Positions 1 to 6,908 of a DNA stretch of 64,000 nt are shown here, piece after piece. The position numbers and the translations under genes were made by a program. The DNA is from Paenibacillus radicis (ex Xue et al. 2023). Its GTDB lineage: Bacteria; Bacillota; Bacilli; Paenibacillales; NBRC-103111. Position 1 is the stretch's first letter; the number at the start of each line of letters is the position of its first letter. The notes below the pieces were generated by a model, which saw only the letters and a program-made list of their open reading frames with translations, did no database searches and was not told the DNA's origin. Location: positions 62,001 through 126,000 of the forward strand of contig NZ_JANQBD010000020.1 in NCBI RefSeq assembly GCF_024722015.1, given 5' to 3'.

Positions 1-1
1 T

Positions 2-502
2 GGAGGAAGCAATGCTATTGGGATCTTCTATCCATTCGTAAGTGATGAAGGGGTGCGTCTGATTGGTGCGGAAGCCGCCGGCAGAGGGATCGACACGAAT
101 GAACATGCTGCTACAATGACTAAAGGCAGTCATGGTGTATTCCAAGGCTCTATGAGCTACCTGCTGCAGGATACTTACGGACAAGTGCAAGAGGCGCATT
201 CTATATCGGCTGGTCTTGATTATCCCGGTATTGGACCTGAGCATGCTTATTTAAAGGATTCCAACCGTGCGGAATATTTCCCGATTACGGATAAGGAGGC
301 ACTGGAGGCTTTGCAGCTGCTAAGCCGCACAGAAGGCATTATTCCTGCATTGGAAAGCGCTCATGCTATTGCCCAGGTGATGAAGGTAGCTCCAACCATG
401 GCCAAGGATGAAATCATTGTTGTCAGCTTATCTGGACGTGGAGATAAAGACGTGGAAGCGATTATGAAATACTTGGGAGGTACGCCGAATGAATCGCATT
501 GA
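2..502 (+). CDS. trpB: Tryptophan synthase beta chain, C-terminal part (5' truncated by window edge)
   Basis: The reading frame enters at base 2 and runs to a TGA at 500-502, giving about 166 residues. TrpB condenses indole and L-serine to tryptophan using PLP. The first visible residues, GGSNAIG, are the glycine/serine-rich loop that holds the PLP phosphate. They are followed by the typical TrpB tail: the HGVFQG and SAGLDYPGIGPEH stretches and SGRGDKD near the end. Everything upstream of the PLP loop, including the catalytic lysine, lies outside the window. The stop overlaps the trpA start by 14 bp, so the two subunits are translationally coupled. Family assignment is secure; only the C-terminal 40 percent or so is seen. 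Confidence 0.97.
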   Translation, partial: GGSNAIGIFYPFVSDEGVRLIGAEAAGRGIDTNEHAATMTKGSHGVFQGSMSYLLQDTYGQVQEAHSISAGLDYPGIGPEHAYLKDSNRAEYFPITDKEALEALQLLSRTEGIIPALESAHAIAQVMKVAPTMAKDEIIVVSLSGRGDKDVEAIMKYLGGTPNESH

Positions 503-1298
503 TAAGGCATTTGCCGAACTTAAAGGTCAGAACAAGCCGGCATTTATTCCTTTTCTGACGATTGGCGATCCGGATTTACGGACCTCCATCGATATTATTA
601 AGCAGCTGGAGCAATCCGGAGCTACCATGGTCGAGCTAGGAGTTCCTTACTCTGATCCGCTGGCCGATGGACCTGTCATTCAGCGCTCCTCTGGACGCGC
701 ATTGAAGAATAACCAAATCTCAATCAGGGATTGTATTGAAGCTGCACGTCAAGCTAGAAGCGAGGGCTGCGAGCTTCCTTTCATTCTTTTTACTTACTAC
801 AATCCAGTGCTTCAGCTTGGGCTCGATACAATCTTTGGCTTGCTGAAGGAGAGCGATATTAGCGGAATGATCATTCCTGATCTGCCTATGGAAGAAGACG
901 CGGAAATGCGTACACTAGCTGAGCAGAATGGTATTCATTTGATTCCTCTTGTGGCCCCAACGTCAAATGAGCGTATCAAACGAATTGTGTCCCGTGCATC
1001 CGGTTTTGTATATTGCGTGTCGTCACTCGGGGTAACAGGTACGAGAACACAATTCCACAGCGGTATTGATGAATTTCTTGATACGGTTAAGCAGTCTACA
1101 ACATTACCGATTGCAATAGGCTTCGGTATTTCTACTAATGAGCAGTTTGCCAGGTTCGCAAAAGTATGCGACGGCATAGTTGTAGGAAGCGCTCTTGTAC
1201 GTCAGGTAGAGGATGTGCTTACTTTATTTGAGAAAGAGGCAACACGGCCACAAGCACTTTCAAAAATTGATGAGTTCGTACGCAATCTTATTCAATAA
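489..1298 (+). CDS. trpA: Tryptophan synthase alpha chain
   Basis: A 269-residue TIM-barrel protein of normal family length. It cleaves indole-3-glycerol phosphate to indole and glyceraldehyde 3-phosphate, and indole is channelled to TrpB. The two catalytic acids are visible: Glu in MVELGVPYSDP (about residue 49) and Asp in PLADGP (about 60). The phosphate-binding end is IAIGFGIST and DGIVVGSALV. The ATG at 489 lies inside trpB and is preceded by GGGAGG at about 476-481. A hairpin at 1311-1355 ends the operon, so hisC and tyrA are not simply read through from trp here, unlike the continuous supra-operon of Bacillus subtilis. Confidence 0.98.
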   Translation: MNRIDKAFAELKGQNKPAFIPFLTIGDPDLRTSIDIIKQLEQSGATMVELGVPYSDPLADGPVIQRSSGRALKNNQISIRDCIEAARQARSEGCELPFILFTYYNPVLQLGLDTIFGLLKESDISGMIIPDLPMEEDAEMRTLAEQNGIHLIPLVAPTSNERIKRIVSRASGFVYCVSSLGVTGTRTQFHSGIDEFLDTVKQSTTLPIAIGFGISTNEQFARFAKVCDGIVVGSALVRQVEDVLTLFEKEATRPQALSKIDEFVRNLIQ

Positions 1299-1310
1299 AT
1301 TCATAACTAA

Positions 1311-1355
1311 ACAACCCCCTTATTAAACAATTCGTTGCTTAGTGGAGGGGGCTGT
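1311..1355. terminator. Terminator between trpA and the convergent minus-strand gene
   Basis: The arms AACAACCCCCT (from about 1310) and GGAGGGGGCTGTT (1344-1356) pair over about 11 bp around an AT-rich loop, followed by TTTCTAAT. The trp mRNA would end here. The A-rich left flank lets it also serve the minus-strand gene that ends at 1366. Confidence 0.7.
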
Positions 1356-1365
1356 TTCTAATATT

Positions 1366-1908
1366 TTAGAAAAAAGATTTGATTCTTTGAATTATTGTAT
1401 CCATAACACGGGTTCTTGCTTCGCAACCGGTCATTCGTGAAACTTTGCCATAGTCAGGAGAATTGAGAATACCATTGATCGAAAAGCGCTCATAAAGTAA
1501 TTTCCATTCGTTATTGATTCGAATAATTCTATAAGGCAGATCACCAGGGATAGTTCCTGATTTTGTCGATATTCTTATTGTATATTCCTCTGTTTCGGAG
1601 TTAATAGTTGTTGTATTAATTATAGTATAAGCAGTTATTGGATCCGTAGGTAAATAGGAGTCGCGAAACATTTGGATTCTTTCTCTGTTACTTTCGATAC
1701 AAGGGTCAATAGATACGGAAGCCATTTGATTGAAATCTCCAGCTATAGCCGATTTGAAAAACAGATCAACTACCTGACTTGCCGTATAATTATAACTTGC
1801 CGCCTGTTTAGTGACTGAATTCATTGTGAGCACTGCCGTCAGCGTAATAATTACGGAGATGGCGAGTATAAGGACGATTTTTGACCGGATTAATTTCTTG
1901 AGTATCAT
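1366..1908 (-). CDS. Membrane-anchored protein of unknown function
   Basis: A 180-residue protein with one N-terminal membrane segment (about residues 10-29, hydrophobic, preceded by KKLIRSK) and an exported domain. Residues 40-75 resemble the start of an NTF2-like or DUF4878-type fold (YTASQVVDLFFKSAIAGDFNQMASV...). The rest is beta-rich with two cysteines (PCIES, GCEAR) that could form a disulphide outside the cell. I do not recognise a named family. It sits inverted between trpA and hisC, breaking up the conserved trp-his-tyr supra-operon. The ATG at 1908 has only a weak AAGGAAACTG ribosome site. Confidence 0.65.
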   Translation of the reverse strand: MILKKLIRSKIVLILAISVIITLTAVLTMNSVTKQAASYNYTASQVVDLFFKSAIAGDFNQMASVSIDPCIESNRERIQMFRDSYLPTDPITAYTIINTTTINSETEEYTIRISTKSGTIPGDLPYRIIRINNEWKLLYERFSINGILNSPDYGKVSRMTGCEARTRVMDTIIQRIKSFF

Positions 1909-1989
1909 AATTTCACAGCAGTTTCCTTTCAGTTGAAGTTTATTCGAGTCATTTTTATCCTAAAGGATATCATAGGAAGCCAATCATTA

Positions 1990-2006
1990 ATACCATTAAA
2001 TGGTAT
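1990..2006. promoter_or_regulatory. 17-bp palindrome in the divergent region between the 1366-1908 gene and hisC
   Basis: ATACCATT-A-AATGGTAT is a perfect 8-bp inverted repeat around one base. It lies in the 262-bp region between divergently transcribed genes, where a dimeric repressor or activator would bind. I cannot match it to a known operator with confidence. The rest of 1909-2170 is AT-rich and holds the hisC ribosome site; no strong consensus promoter stands out. Confidence 0.4.
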
Positions 2007-2170
2007 AGTTGGTTTAATTGTGTGGCCCTTGCTATAAAAATAATGAAACAGACTGGTAACTATGATATAGATAAGTTAAAATAGTGTTTACGCCTTACAT
2101 AAATTTGTGGCATTTTTTATAAAGTAACCGATAACATGGATGTTCCAACTATTTGAATGGGGTGACCTGC

Positions 2171-3271
2171 GTGCAGCCAAAGAAAAATATTGTCCACCTG
2201 CCGGTGTATAAGCCAGGCAAACCGATGGAAGAAGTAAAGCGTGAGCTTGGACTAACTGAAGTCATTAAATTAGCATCGAATGAAAATCCATTCGGCTGTT
2301 CTCCTAAAGCCAAAGAAGCGATTATTGCTCATGTTGACCAATCCAGCATTTATCCAGACGGCGGTGCCGTAGAATTAACAGCGGCGGTTGCTGAGTATTT
2401 CAAGGTTCAAACCAATCAAGTTATTTTCGGAGCAGGCTCGGATGAAATCATCTTGATGCTGGCTCGGGCTTACCTTGAACCTGGCGATGAAACCATAATG
2501 GCAACCACAACCTTCCCGCAATATAAGCACAATGCCGAAGTTGAAGGTGCAGTTTGTATTGAAGTGCCTTTAAAGGATGGAACCCATGACCTTGAAGCGA
2601 TGCTCGGTGCAGTTACAGAGAAAACCAAAATTCTCTGGCTGTGCAATCCTAATAATCCGACAGGCACGATGAATACGGATCAGGAAGTCGCTGATTTTCT
2701 GAAAAAGGTGCCTGCGCATGTTTTAGTTGTGTTGGATGAGGCGTATGCCGAGTATAATGTGAGTGGAAATTACCCAGACAGTATTGGCTTGGTGAATCAA
2801 TATAAGAATGTCATTATTCTTCGGACTTTCTCGAAAATTTACGGTTTGGCCTCATTACGAATCGGCTATGGAATAGCACATGCGGATGTGATTCGCTCTG
2901 TAAATCAAGTGCGTGAGCCGTTTAACACGACTGGATTTGCTCAGAAAGCAGCGCTTGCCGCATTAAAGGACGAGCAGTTTATTACAGATTGCCGCGAGGC
3001 TAATGCAAAAGGAATTGTATACTTATCCGCACAGTTCGATCGCTTGAAACTGAGCTATTATCCAGCCCATGGCAACTTCATGATGGTCAATGTTGAACGG
3101 CCTGGTGGACAAGTATTTGATTCCTTGCTTCGCAAAGGTTTAATTGTGCGCCACGATCCTTCTTGGAAGCTGCCGACGATGATCAGAGTTACGGTTGGGA
3201 GCCAAGAACAGAATGAGAAGTTCATCGGTGCACTTGAGCTTGCGCTGAATGAAGTAACGGTAGAAGCATAG
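2171..3271 (+). CDS. hisC: Histidinol-phosphate aminotransferase
   Basis: A fold-type I PLP aminotransferase of about 366 residues. It transaminates imidazole-acetol phosphate with glutamate in histidine synthesis, and in Bacillus the same enzyme also serves aromatic amino-acid transamination. Visible motifs: ASNENPFG near the N-terminus, GAGSDEI, the CNPNNPTGT loop, LDEAYAEY, and the PLP lysine in RTFSKIYGLASLRIGYG. I place the start at GTG 2171 (VQPKKNIVHLPVY..., the usual N-terminus) behind GGGGTGA at about 2159-2165. An in-frame start at 2153 would add six residues without a good ribosome site. The next gene is tyrA, 54 bp on. Confidence 0.95.
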   Translation: MQPKKNIVHLPVYKPGKPMEEVKRELGLTEVIKLASNENPFGCSPKAKEAIIAHVDQSSIYPDGGAVELTAAVAEYFKVQTNQVIFGAGSDEIILMLARAYLEPGDETIMATTTFPQYKHNAEVEGAVCIEVPLKDGTHDLEAMLGAVTEKTKILWLCNPNNPTGTMNTDQEVADFLKKVPAHVLVVLDEAYAEYNVSGNYPDSIGLVNQYKNVIILRTFSKIYGLASLRIGYGIAHADVIRSVNQVREPFNTTGFAQKAALAALKDEQFITDCREANAKGIVYLSAQFDRLKLSYYPAHGNFMMVNVERPGGQVFDSLLRKGLIVRHDPSWKLPTMIRVTVGSQEQNEKFIGALELALNEVTVEA

Positions 3272-3325
3272 TTCGATAAGTCCGTAGTTTTTTACGGATT
3301 ATTACACGATAGAAGGAACCTATTC

Positions 3326-4417
3326 ATGACAAAAATCGCTATTTTCGGCGTTGGTTTGATAGGTGGTTCTCTGGCGCTCTGCTTTAAGGGAAAGCCGGGG
3401 ATAACCGTCGTCGGCCACTCCAATAATCCGCATTCCGTGGACAGATATTTAAAACGCCAGGTTGTCGATCAAGCCACTACCTCGATGGAGGAAGCGGCGG
3501 CCGATGCAGATTTTATTTTTTTGTGTGGCCCTGTAGGCATATTAGATGAGTATTTAATTAAACTGTCTAAAATGGATTTAAAACCTGGTTGCATCATATC
3601 GGATGTAGGCAGCACGAAAGCCTCTGTGGCAGCCAGTGCAGCCAAGCTGGAGCTTGACAATGTGTATTTTATCGGTGGCCATCCGATGGCAGGCAAAGAA
3701 AAATCAGGTGTGGAAGCAGCAACCTCCCATCTGTTTGAAAATGCATTCTACGTACTTACACCGAGTACAGCCGTACCGGAAGAAAGCTACCGACGTTTAG
3801 CGGAGCTGCTTGAATGGACACGAGCGATTCTAATTAAAGTCGATGCAGTTTTGCATGATGAAGTGGTGGGGGCTATCAGCCATCTACCGCATATTATTGC
3901 TGTTGCTCTTGTAAATCAAATCGCTGCCTATAACGAAAACAATCATTTGTATCAAGATTTGGCTGCCGGCGGATTCAGGGATATAACCCGTATTGCTTCT
4001 GGCGATCCTATCATGTGGCGTGATATTCTAATCAACAATAAGGATGTTATGCTTAAACTGCTTGCCGATTGGAATCAGGAGGTAGCTCAATTCATTAAGC
4101 TGCTGCAGGATGAGGATGGAAGCGGGATTGAAGCGCAGTTTCAGAAGGCGGGTGAATTCCGCAGCAGCTTGCCGGAGCGTCGTAAAGGGGTATTAACCTC
4201 GGTATTCGAAATTTATGTGGATGTTCCTGATCATCCGGGTATTATCGGACAGATTACAATGCTCCTCGGTAACCAAAGGATTAATTTGAGCAATATTCAC
4301 ATTATCGAAAGCCGGGAAGATACACCTGGAGTTTTAAGATTATCGTTCCGGGATGAGTGTCATATGGACAGAGCATTAGAGCTGTTAAAGCAGGAGAATT
4401 ACACGGTTCACGTGTAA
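3326..4417 (+). CDS. tyrA: Prephenate dehydrogenase with C-terminal ACT domain
   Basis: 363 residues. It oxidatively decarboxylates prephenate to 4-hydroxyphenylpyruvate with NAD+, the tyrosine branch. The N-terminal Rossmann loop is GVGLIGGSLAL (residues 7-17). The catalytic region contains GGHPMAGKEKSG and the helical SHLPHIIAVAL. Residues about 296-363 form an ACT domain (YVDVPDHPGIIGQI), the usual tyrosine-sensing module. The start follows AGAAGGAA at 3311-3318. The gene probably forms a transcription unit with hisC. The terminator is built from its own last codons (4396-4432). The EPSP synthase gene that follows tyrA in Bacillus is not present here. Confidence 0.96.
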   Translation: MTKIAIFGVGLIGGSLALCFKGKPGITVVGHSNNPHSVDRYLKRQVVDQATTSMEEAAADADFIFLCGPVGILDEYLIKLSKMDLKPGCIISDVGSTKASVAASAAKLELDNVYFIGGHPMAGKEKSGVEAATSHLFENAFYVLTPSTAVPEESYRRLAELLEWTRAILIKVDAVLHDEVVGAISHLPHIIAVALVNQIAAYNENNHLYQDLAAGGFRDITRIASGDPIMWRDILINNKDVMLKLLADWNQEVAQFIKLLQDEDGSGIEAQFQKAGEFRSSLPERRKGVLTSVFEIYVDVPDHPGIIGQITMLLGNQRINLSNIHIIESREDTPGVLRLSFRDECHMDRALELLKQENYTVHV

Positions 4418-4432
4418 TTCTTTTGTTTTTTC
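4396..4432 (+). terminator. Intrinsic terminator overlapping the end of tyrA
   Basis: GAATTACAC (4396-4404) and GTGTAATTC (4412-4420) form a perfect 9-bp stem with a 7-base loop, followed by TTTTGTTTTTT. The left arm and loop encode the last residues of TyrA, and the stop codon (4415-4417) lies in the right arm. Confidence 0.85.
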
Positions 4433-4445
4433 AATAAAAATAAAG

Positions 4446-4491
4446 CGTTTTCAAAAAAACCATTGACATTTTGAAAACGTATACATATAAT
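4446..4491 (+). promoter_or_regulatory. Consensus sigma-A promoter with cre-like operator and 11-bp inverted repeat
   Basis: TTGACA (4463-4468), a 17-bp spacer and TATAAT (4486-4491) match the vegetative consensus at all 12 positions. The spacer plus -10 edge contains TGAAAACGTATACA (4472-4485), which fits the CcpA cre consensus WTGNAANCGNWNNCW. An exact 11-bp inverted repeat, CGTTTTCAAAA (4446-4456) and TTTTGAAAACG (4469-4479), brackets the -35 box. Such placement would give repression by steric block. CcpA as the regulator is inference from the consensus. Confidence 0.75.
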
Positions 4492-4497
4492 AAAAGT

Positions 4498-4576
4498 ACA
4501 GTATGGTTTCTCTCCACTCCTATCCGAATCATGTGCACTCTGTGCAGCCACCTTAATATGAGGTGGTTTTTTTTTT
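4498..4576 (+). ncRNA. Candidate small regulatory RNA, about 79 nt
   Basis: The transcript predicted from the promoter at 4463-4491 would start near 4498 and end at a strong intrinsic terminator: CCACCT (4548-4553), loop TAATATG, AGGTGG (4561-4566), then ten T (4567-4576). No open reading frame with a ribosome site fits inside. The 5' half has a pyrimidine-rich single-stranded stretch (TTTCTCTCCACTCCTATCC, about 4506-4524) containing CTCCT, the complement of a Shine-Dalgarno sequence, as in C-rich seeds of Gram-positive small RNAs. A small TGCA-CTCTG-TGCA hairpin lies at 4534-4546. A leader for the sigma gene is less likely because the terminator is 320 bp upstream of it. Confidence 0.6.
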
Positions 4577-4826
4577 GTTTGCATCCTACCTCGACTGTTC
4601 GAGTCATTTACTGCCAGGGAGGCTATATATCTTCCAAGATGCGTTTTCGAATAAAAGTTCTCTTATTCCTCCTGGTCTCGTACACTAATTGTAGTAGGAT
4701 TATACACCTTTTTTTGGAAATTACTCTGAAAGATGTCGATTAGGCAGGAATTATGCCGTTTTTACCGAATGATATTATCTATGGAATAAATATTATTAAA
4801 ATATTTTAAAAATAAGCGCAACTTTT
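4577..4826. other. Intergenic DNA with no supported gene
   Basis: About 250 AT-rich bases between the candidate small RNA and the sigma-factor promoter region. One frame could encode 34 hydrophobic residues from ATG 4639, but its only purine-rich site is about 17 bases away, so I do not call a gene. Confidence 0.5.
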
Positions 4827-4868
4827 TTACTCCCATCCGGTAAAACTTGTTAGAATCACTGGGAGTAA
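4827..4868 (+). promoter_or_regulatory. Widely spaced 9-bp inverted repeat in the sigma-factor promoter region
   Basis: TTACTCCCA (4827-4835) and TGGGAGTAA (4860-4868) are exact inverted copies separated by 24 bp, ending about 30 bp before the ECF sigma start codon. They could be an operator or a hairpin in the 5' leader. An AAC (near 4820) with GGTA 16 bp downstream could be an ECF-type autoregulated promoter, but this is weak. Confidence 0.4.
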
Positions 4869-4897
4869 GCTAGGAATCACAAGGAGGGTCGTAGTAA

Positions 4898-5488
4898 ATG
4901 ACCGATTCCCAGTTGATCAGAGAGATCAAAGATGGTAACGTCCAACTATATGATGATTTGATGCGTCGCTATGAACGTAAAATATTGGCTTTTATTTATC
5001 ACATGTTAAAGAGCGCAAAGATGGAGTCTCATGCTGAGGATTTATGTAATGAGACGTTCTATAAAGCTTACCGCAGCTTGCACTCCTTTCGTGAAGTAGA
5101 AGCGACTTTTTCAACATGGTTGTATACAATTGCCAGAAATACGGTTTTGAGCGAATTGCGTAAAAATAAAAGCAATAATGTATCTTTGGATCAAAGCGGT
5201 CATGAGCCTCATGCGGGATTGGATGCTATGCCTGAGATGAGTGCGCTGCGCAATGAGAAAGTTTCGATGGTTCGCGATGCAATAAATAATCTTCCTGAAA
5301 AGCAACGGTCTGCCCTCATCCTGCGTGAATATGACCAGCTCGACTACCAGGAAATTGCGAATATCCTTGGGCAAACCGTGAGTTCGGTTAAATCCTTATT
5401 GTTCAGGGCGAGAGCTAGCGTAAAGCTCCAGTTGGAACCATACTTTCTTGATCCGATTTTTGAGGAGTATGAAGGGATGAATCGATGA
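4898..5488 (+). CDS. ECF-type RNA polymerase sigma factor
   Basis: 196 residues with the two-domain layout of extracytoplasmic-function sigma factors. Region 2 (about residues 20-90) includes AEDLCNETFYKAYRSLHSF and TFSTWLYTIARNTVLSELRKNK, which bind core enzyme and the -10 element. Region 4 (about 130-180) includes LPEKQRSALILREYDQLDYQEIANILGQTVSSVKSLLFRARASVK, a helix-turn-helix for the -35 element. The start follows AAGGAGGG at 4881-4888. The stop overlaps the zinc anti-sigma gene by 4 bp (ATGA), a standard sigma/anti-sigma pair. The exact regulon and subgroup cannot be set from sequence alone. Confidence 0.93.
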   Translation: MTDSQLIREIKDGNVQLYDDLMRRYERKILAFIYHMLKSAKMESHAEDLCNETFYKAYRSLHSFREVEATFSTWLYTIARNTVLSELRKNKSNNVSLDQSGHEPHAGLDAMPEMSALRNEKVSMVRDAINNLPEKQRSALILREYDQLDYQEIANILGQTVSSVKSLLFRARASVKLQLEPYFLDPIFEEYEGMNR

Positions 5489-6117
5489 TGAAATGTGATG
5501 ATATACAGGAATTATTCGGCGTCTACTGGGACCTGCCAGAGCATGATTTAAAGAGACAAAGAGTTGATGAGCATATTAAGCATTGCGACAGCTGCCAGGC
5601 TGAATTCGAAATTTGGCTGGAAAGCACGGAATTAATCAAATCAGCCGCGTCAGCAGATGAATATTCGGATCAATCAACGCCGATCTCGCGAAGTGTAATG
5701 AACCGGATCTATGAGGACGAAGGCTGGCGAGTTCCCGTTGCAGATCGTTTATATGCTATCTCATTTAAACTTCGCAGAAACATTACAGCTGCGATAGCAT
5801 TCTGTCTTGCTTTGTTTATCTTTTCATTTATTTACTCCATTACTCACCAGCCAACAGCTGGGGAAGTTGTAGCGAATACGAATTCATCCGTTTTTGGACG
5901 GATTGGAGATCCGGTTGTAATTGCCTCCAGTAAAACGGAATCAATGAATGTGCATACGATGCCATCCGCAGTAGCCAGTCTCAAGGGCTTCAATGAGCCG
6001 TTTATGTATCAGGTTGGACCGATTCATACTTATCAGGATTACATGCTGTTCTTGTCTTTACTTGGGTTGACATCTACATTGCTTGTATTGAATTGGTTGT
6101 CCAGGACAAGGTCATAG
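5485..6117 (+). CDS. Anti-sigma factor with zinc (ZAS) domain and membrane segments
   Basis: 210 residues. The N-terminal cytoplasmic part carries HIKHCDSC (about residues 31-38), the HxxxCxxC zinc-binding motif of ZAS anti-sigma factors, which would hold the sigma factor of the preceding gene inactive. A hydrophobic segment near residues 96-117 (ITAAIAFCLALFIFSFIYSI) crosses the membrane. An outer region follows, and a second hydrophobic segment lies near the C-terminus (MLFLSLLGLTSTLLVLNWL). The double-spanning layout differs from the commonest single-span RsiW type. Translationally coupled to the sigma gene; a terminator follows at 6123. Confidence 0.88.
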   Translation: MMKCDDIQELFGVYWDLPEHDLKRQRVDEHIKHCDSCQAEFEIWLESTELIKSAASADEYSDQSTPISRSVMNRIYEDEGWRVPVADRLYAISFKLRRNITAAIAFCLALFIFSFIYSITHQPTAGEVVANTNSSVFGRIGDPVVIASSKTESMNVHTMPSAVASLKGFNEPFMYQVGPIHTYQDYMLFLSLLGLTSTLLVLNWLSRTRS

Positions 6118-6122
6118 CAATG

Positions 6123-6148
6123 AAGCCTCCTAAATAAGGAGGCTTTTT
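6123..6148 (+). terminator. Terminator after the sigma/anti-sigma pair
   Basis: AAGCCTCCT (6123-6131) and AGGAGGCTT (6137-6145) form a 9-bp stem with a 5-base loop, then TTTAT. Confidence 0.85.
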
Positions 6149-6179
6149 ATCTCAAGGTCGGGAAGCGAGCGTAGACTTC

Positions 6180-6758
6180 ATGATTACTATAGGATTAATA
6201 CGGCATGGTACAACAGAATGGAATTTGGTTGGCCGAATGCAGGGGCAAATGGACACGGATTTAGCAGAGGTTGGACGGCTGCAAGCCGAGCGGCTGGGCG
6301 AGCGATTGAAATCGGAGACATGGGATGGAATTATGTCCAGTGATTTAATTCGAGCCAAACAAACGGCGCAAACTATTTCAGACAAGACGGGTACTCCTAT
6401 ATGGGGATTGGATTCCAGATTAAGAGAACGACATTTCGGTCAATTGGAAGGTACGACGCTGGATGACAGGCTAAATCGCTGGGGTGAAGGCTGGAGAGAG
6501 CTTGATCTTGGTATGGAAAGCGATGAAGATTTACTCGCAAGGTGGTTCTCTTTTTTGCAAGATCTTGAAGCGGGGCATCGAGGTAAGAAAGTGCTGATTG
6601 TTAGTCACGGCGGTTACATTGCCCCTGTACTTGAACATTTAATGGGGAAACCGGTTGAATCGCATTTAAGTAATACCTCCTTGACTGTGATTAAGCGCGA
6701 TATATCCATTTGGAATTGTTTGTTGTTAAATTGTACGGCTCATTTGAACGACCTGTAA
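6180..6758 (+). CDS. Histidine phosphatase family protein (phosphoglycerate-mutase-like)
   Basis: 192 residues of the branch-1 histidine phosphatase fold. The catalytic LIRHGTTEWN (residues 5-14) holds the phosphorylated histidine. SSDLIRAKQTAQ gives the conserved arginine. The acid is in RLRERHFGQLEG, and the second histidine in LIVSHGGYIAPVL. These residues support phosphatase activity on a small phosphate ester, but not which one; relatives include phosphoserine phosphatase, GpmB-like and CobC-like enzymes. It follows a terminator and is itself followed by one at 6774, so it is probably monocistronic. No strong ribosome site is visible before ATG 6180. Confidence 0.88.
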   Translation: MITIGLIRHGTTEWNLVGRMQGQMDTDLAEVGRLQAERLGERLKSETWDGIMSSDLIRAKQTAQTISDKTGTPIWGLDSRLRERHFGQLEGTTLDDRLNRWGEGWRELDLGMESDEDLLARWFSFLQDLEAGHRGKKVLIVSHGGYIAPVLEHLMGKPVESHLSNTSLTVIKRDISIWNCLLLNCTAHLNDL

Positions 6759-6773
6759 TTGTATAAGTTAAAG

Positions 6774-6797
6774 AAAAGCCCAGAGGGGCTTTTTTTG
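6774..6797 (+). terminator. Terminator after the phosphatase gene
   Basis: AAAAGCCC (6774-6781), loop AGAG, GGGCTTTT (6786-6793) and a continued T run. It separates the phosphatase from the ATG 6909 gene and argues against an upstream start for that gene. Confidence 0.85.
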
Positions 6798-6908
6798 CGA
6801 TTCAGGGTAAGCGAAGCTTTCCCTTTTTTAGAAAAGTTTTGCGAACTGTGTTTAAATTCAGCACAACTTCCAATAATGGTACTAAGCGTGTACGGGAGGT
6901 ATAGTGCC

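Noticed and set aside
4471..4743. 90-codon open frame across the promoter and candidate small RNA
   Set aside because: It begins inside the promoter, crosses a strong terminator with ten T (encoding a run of Phe), and has no ribosome site.
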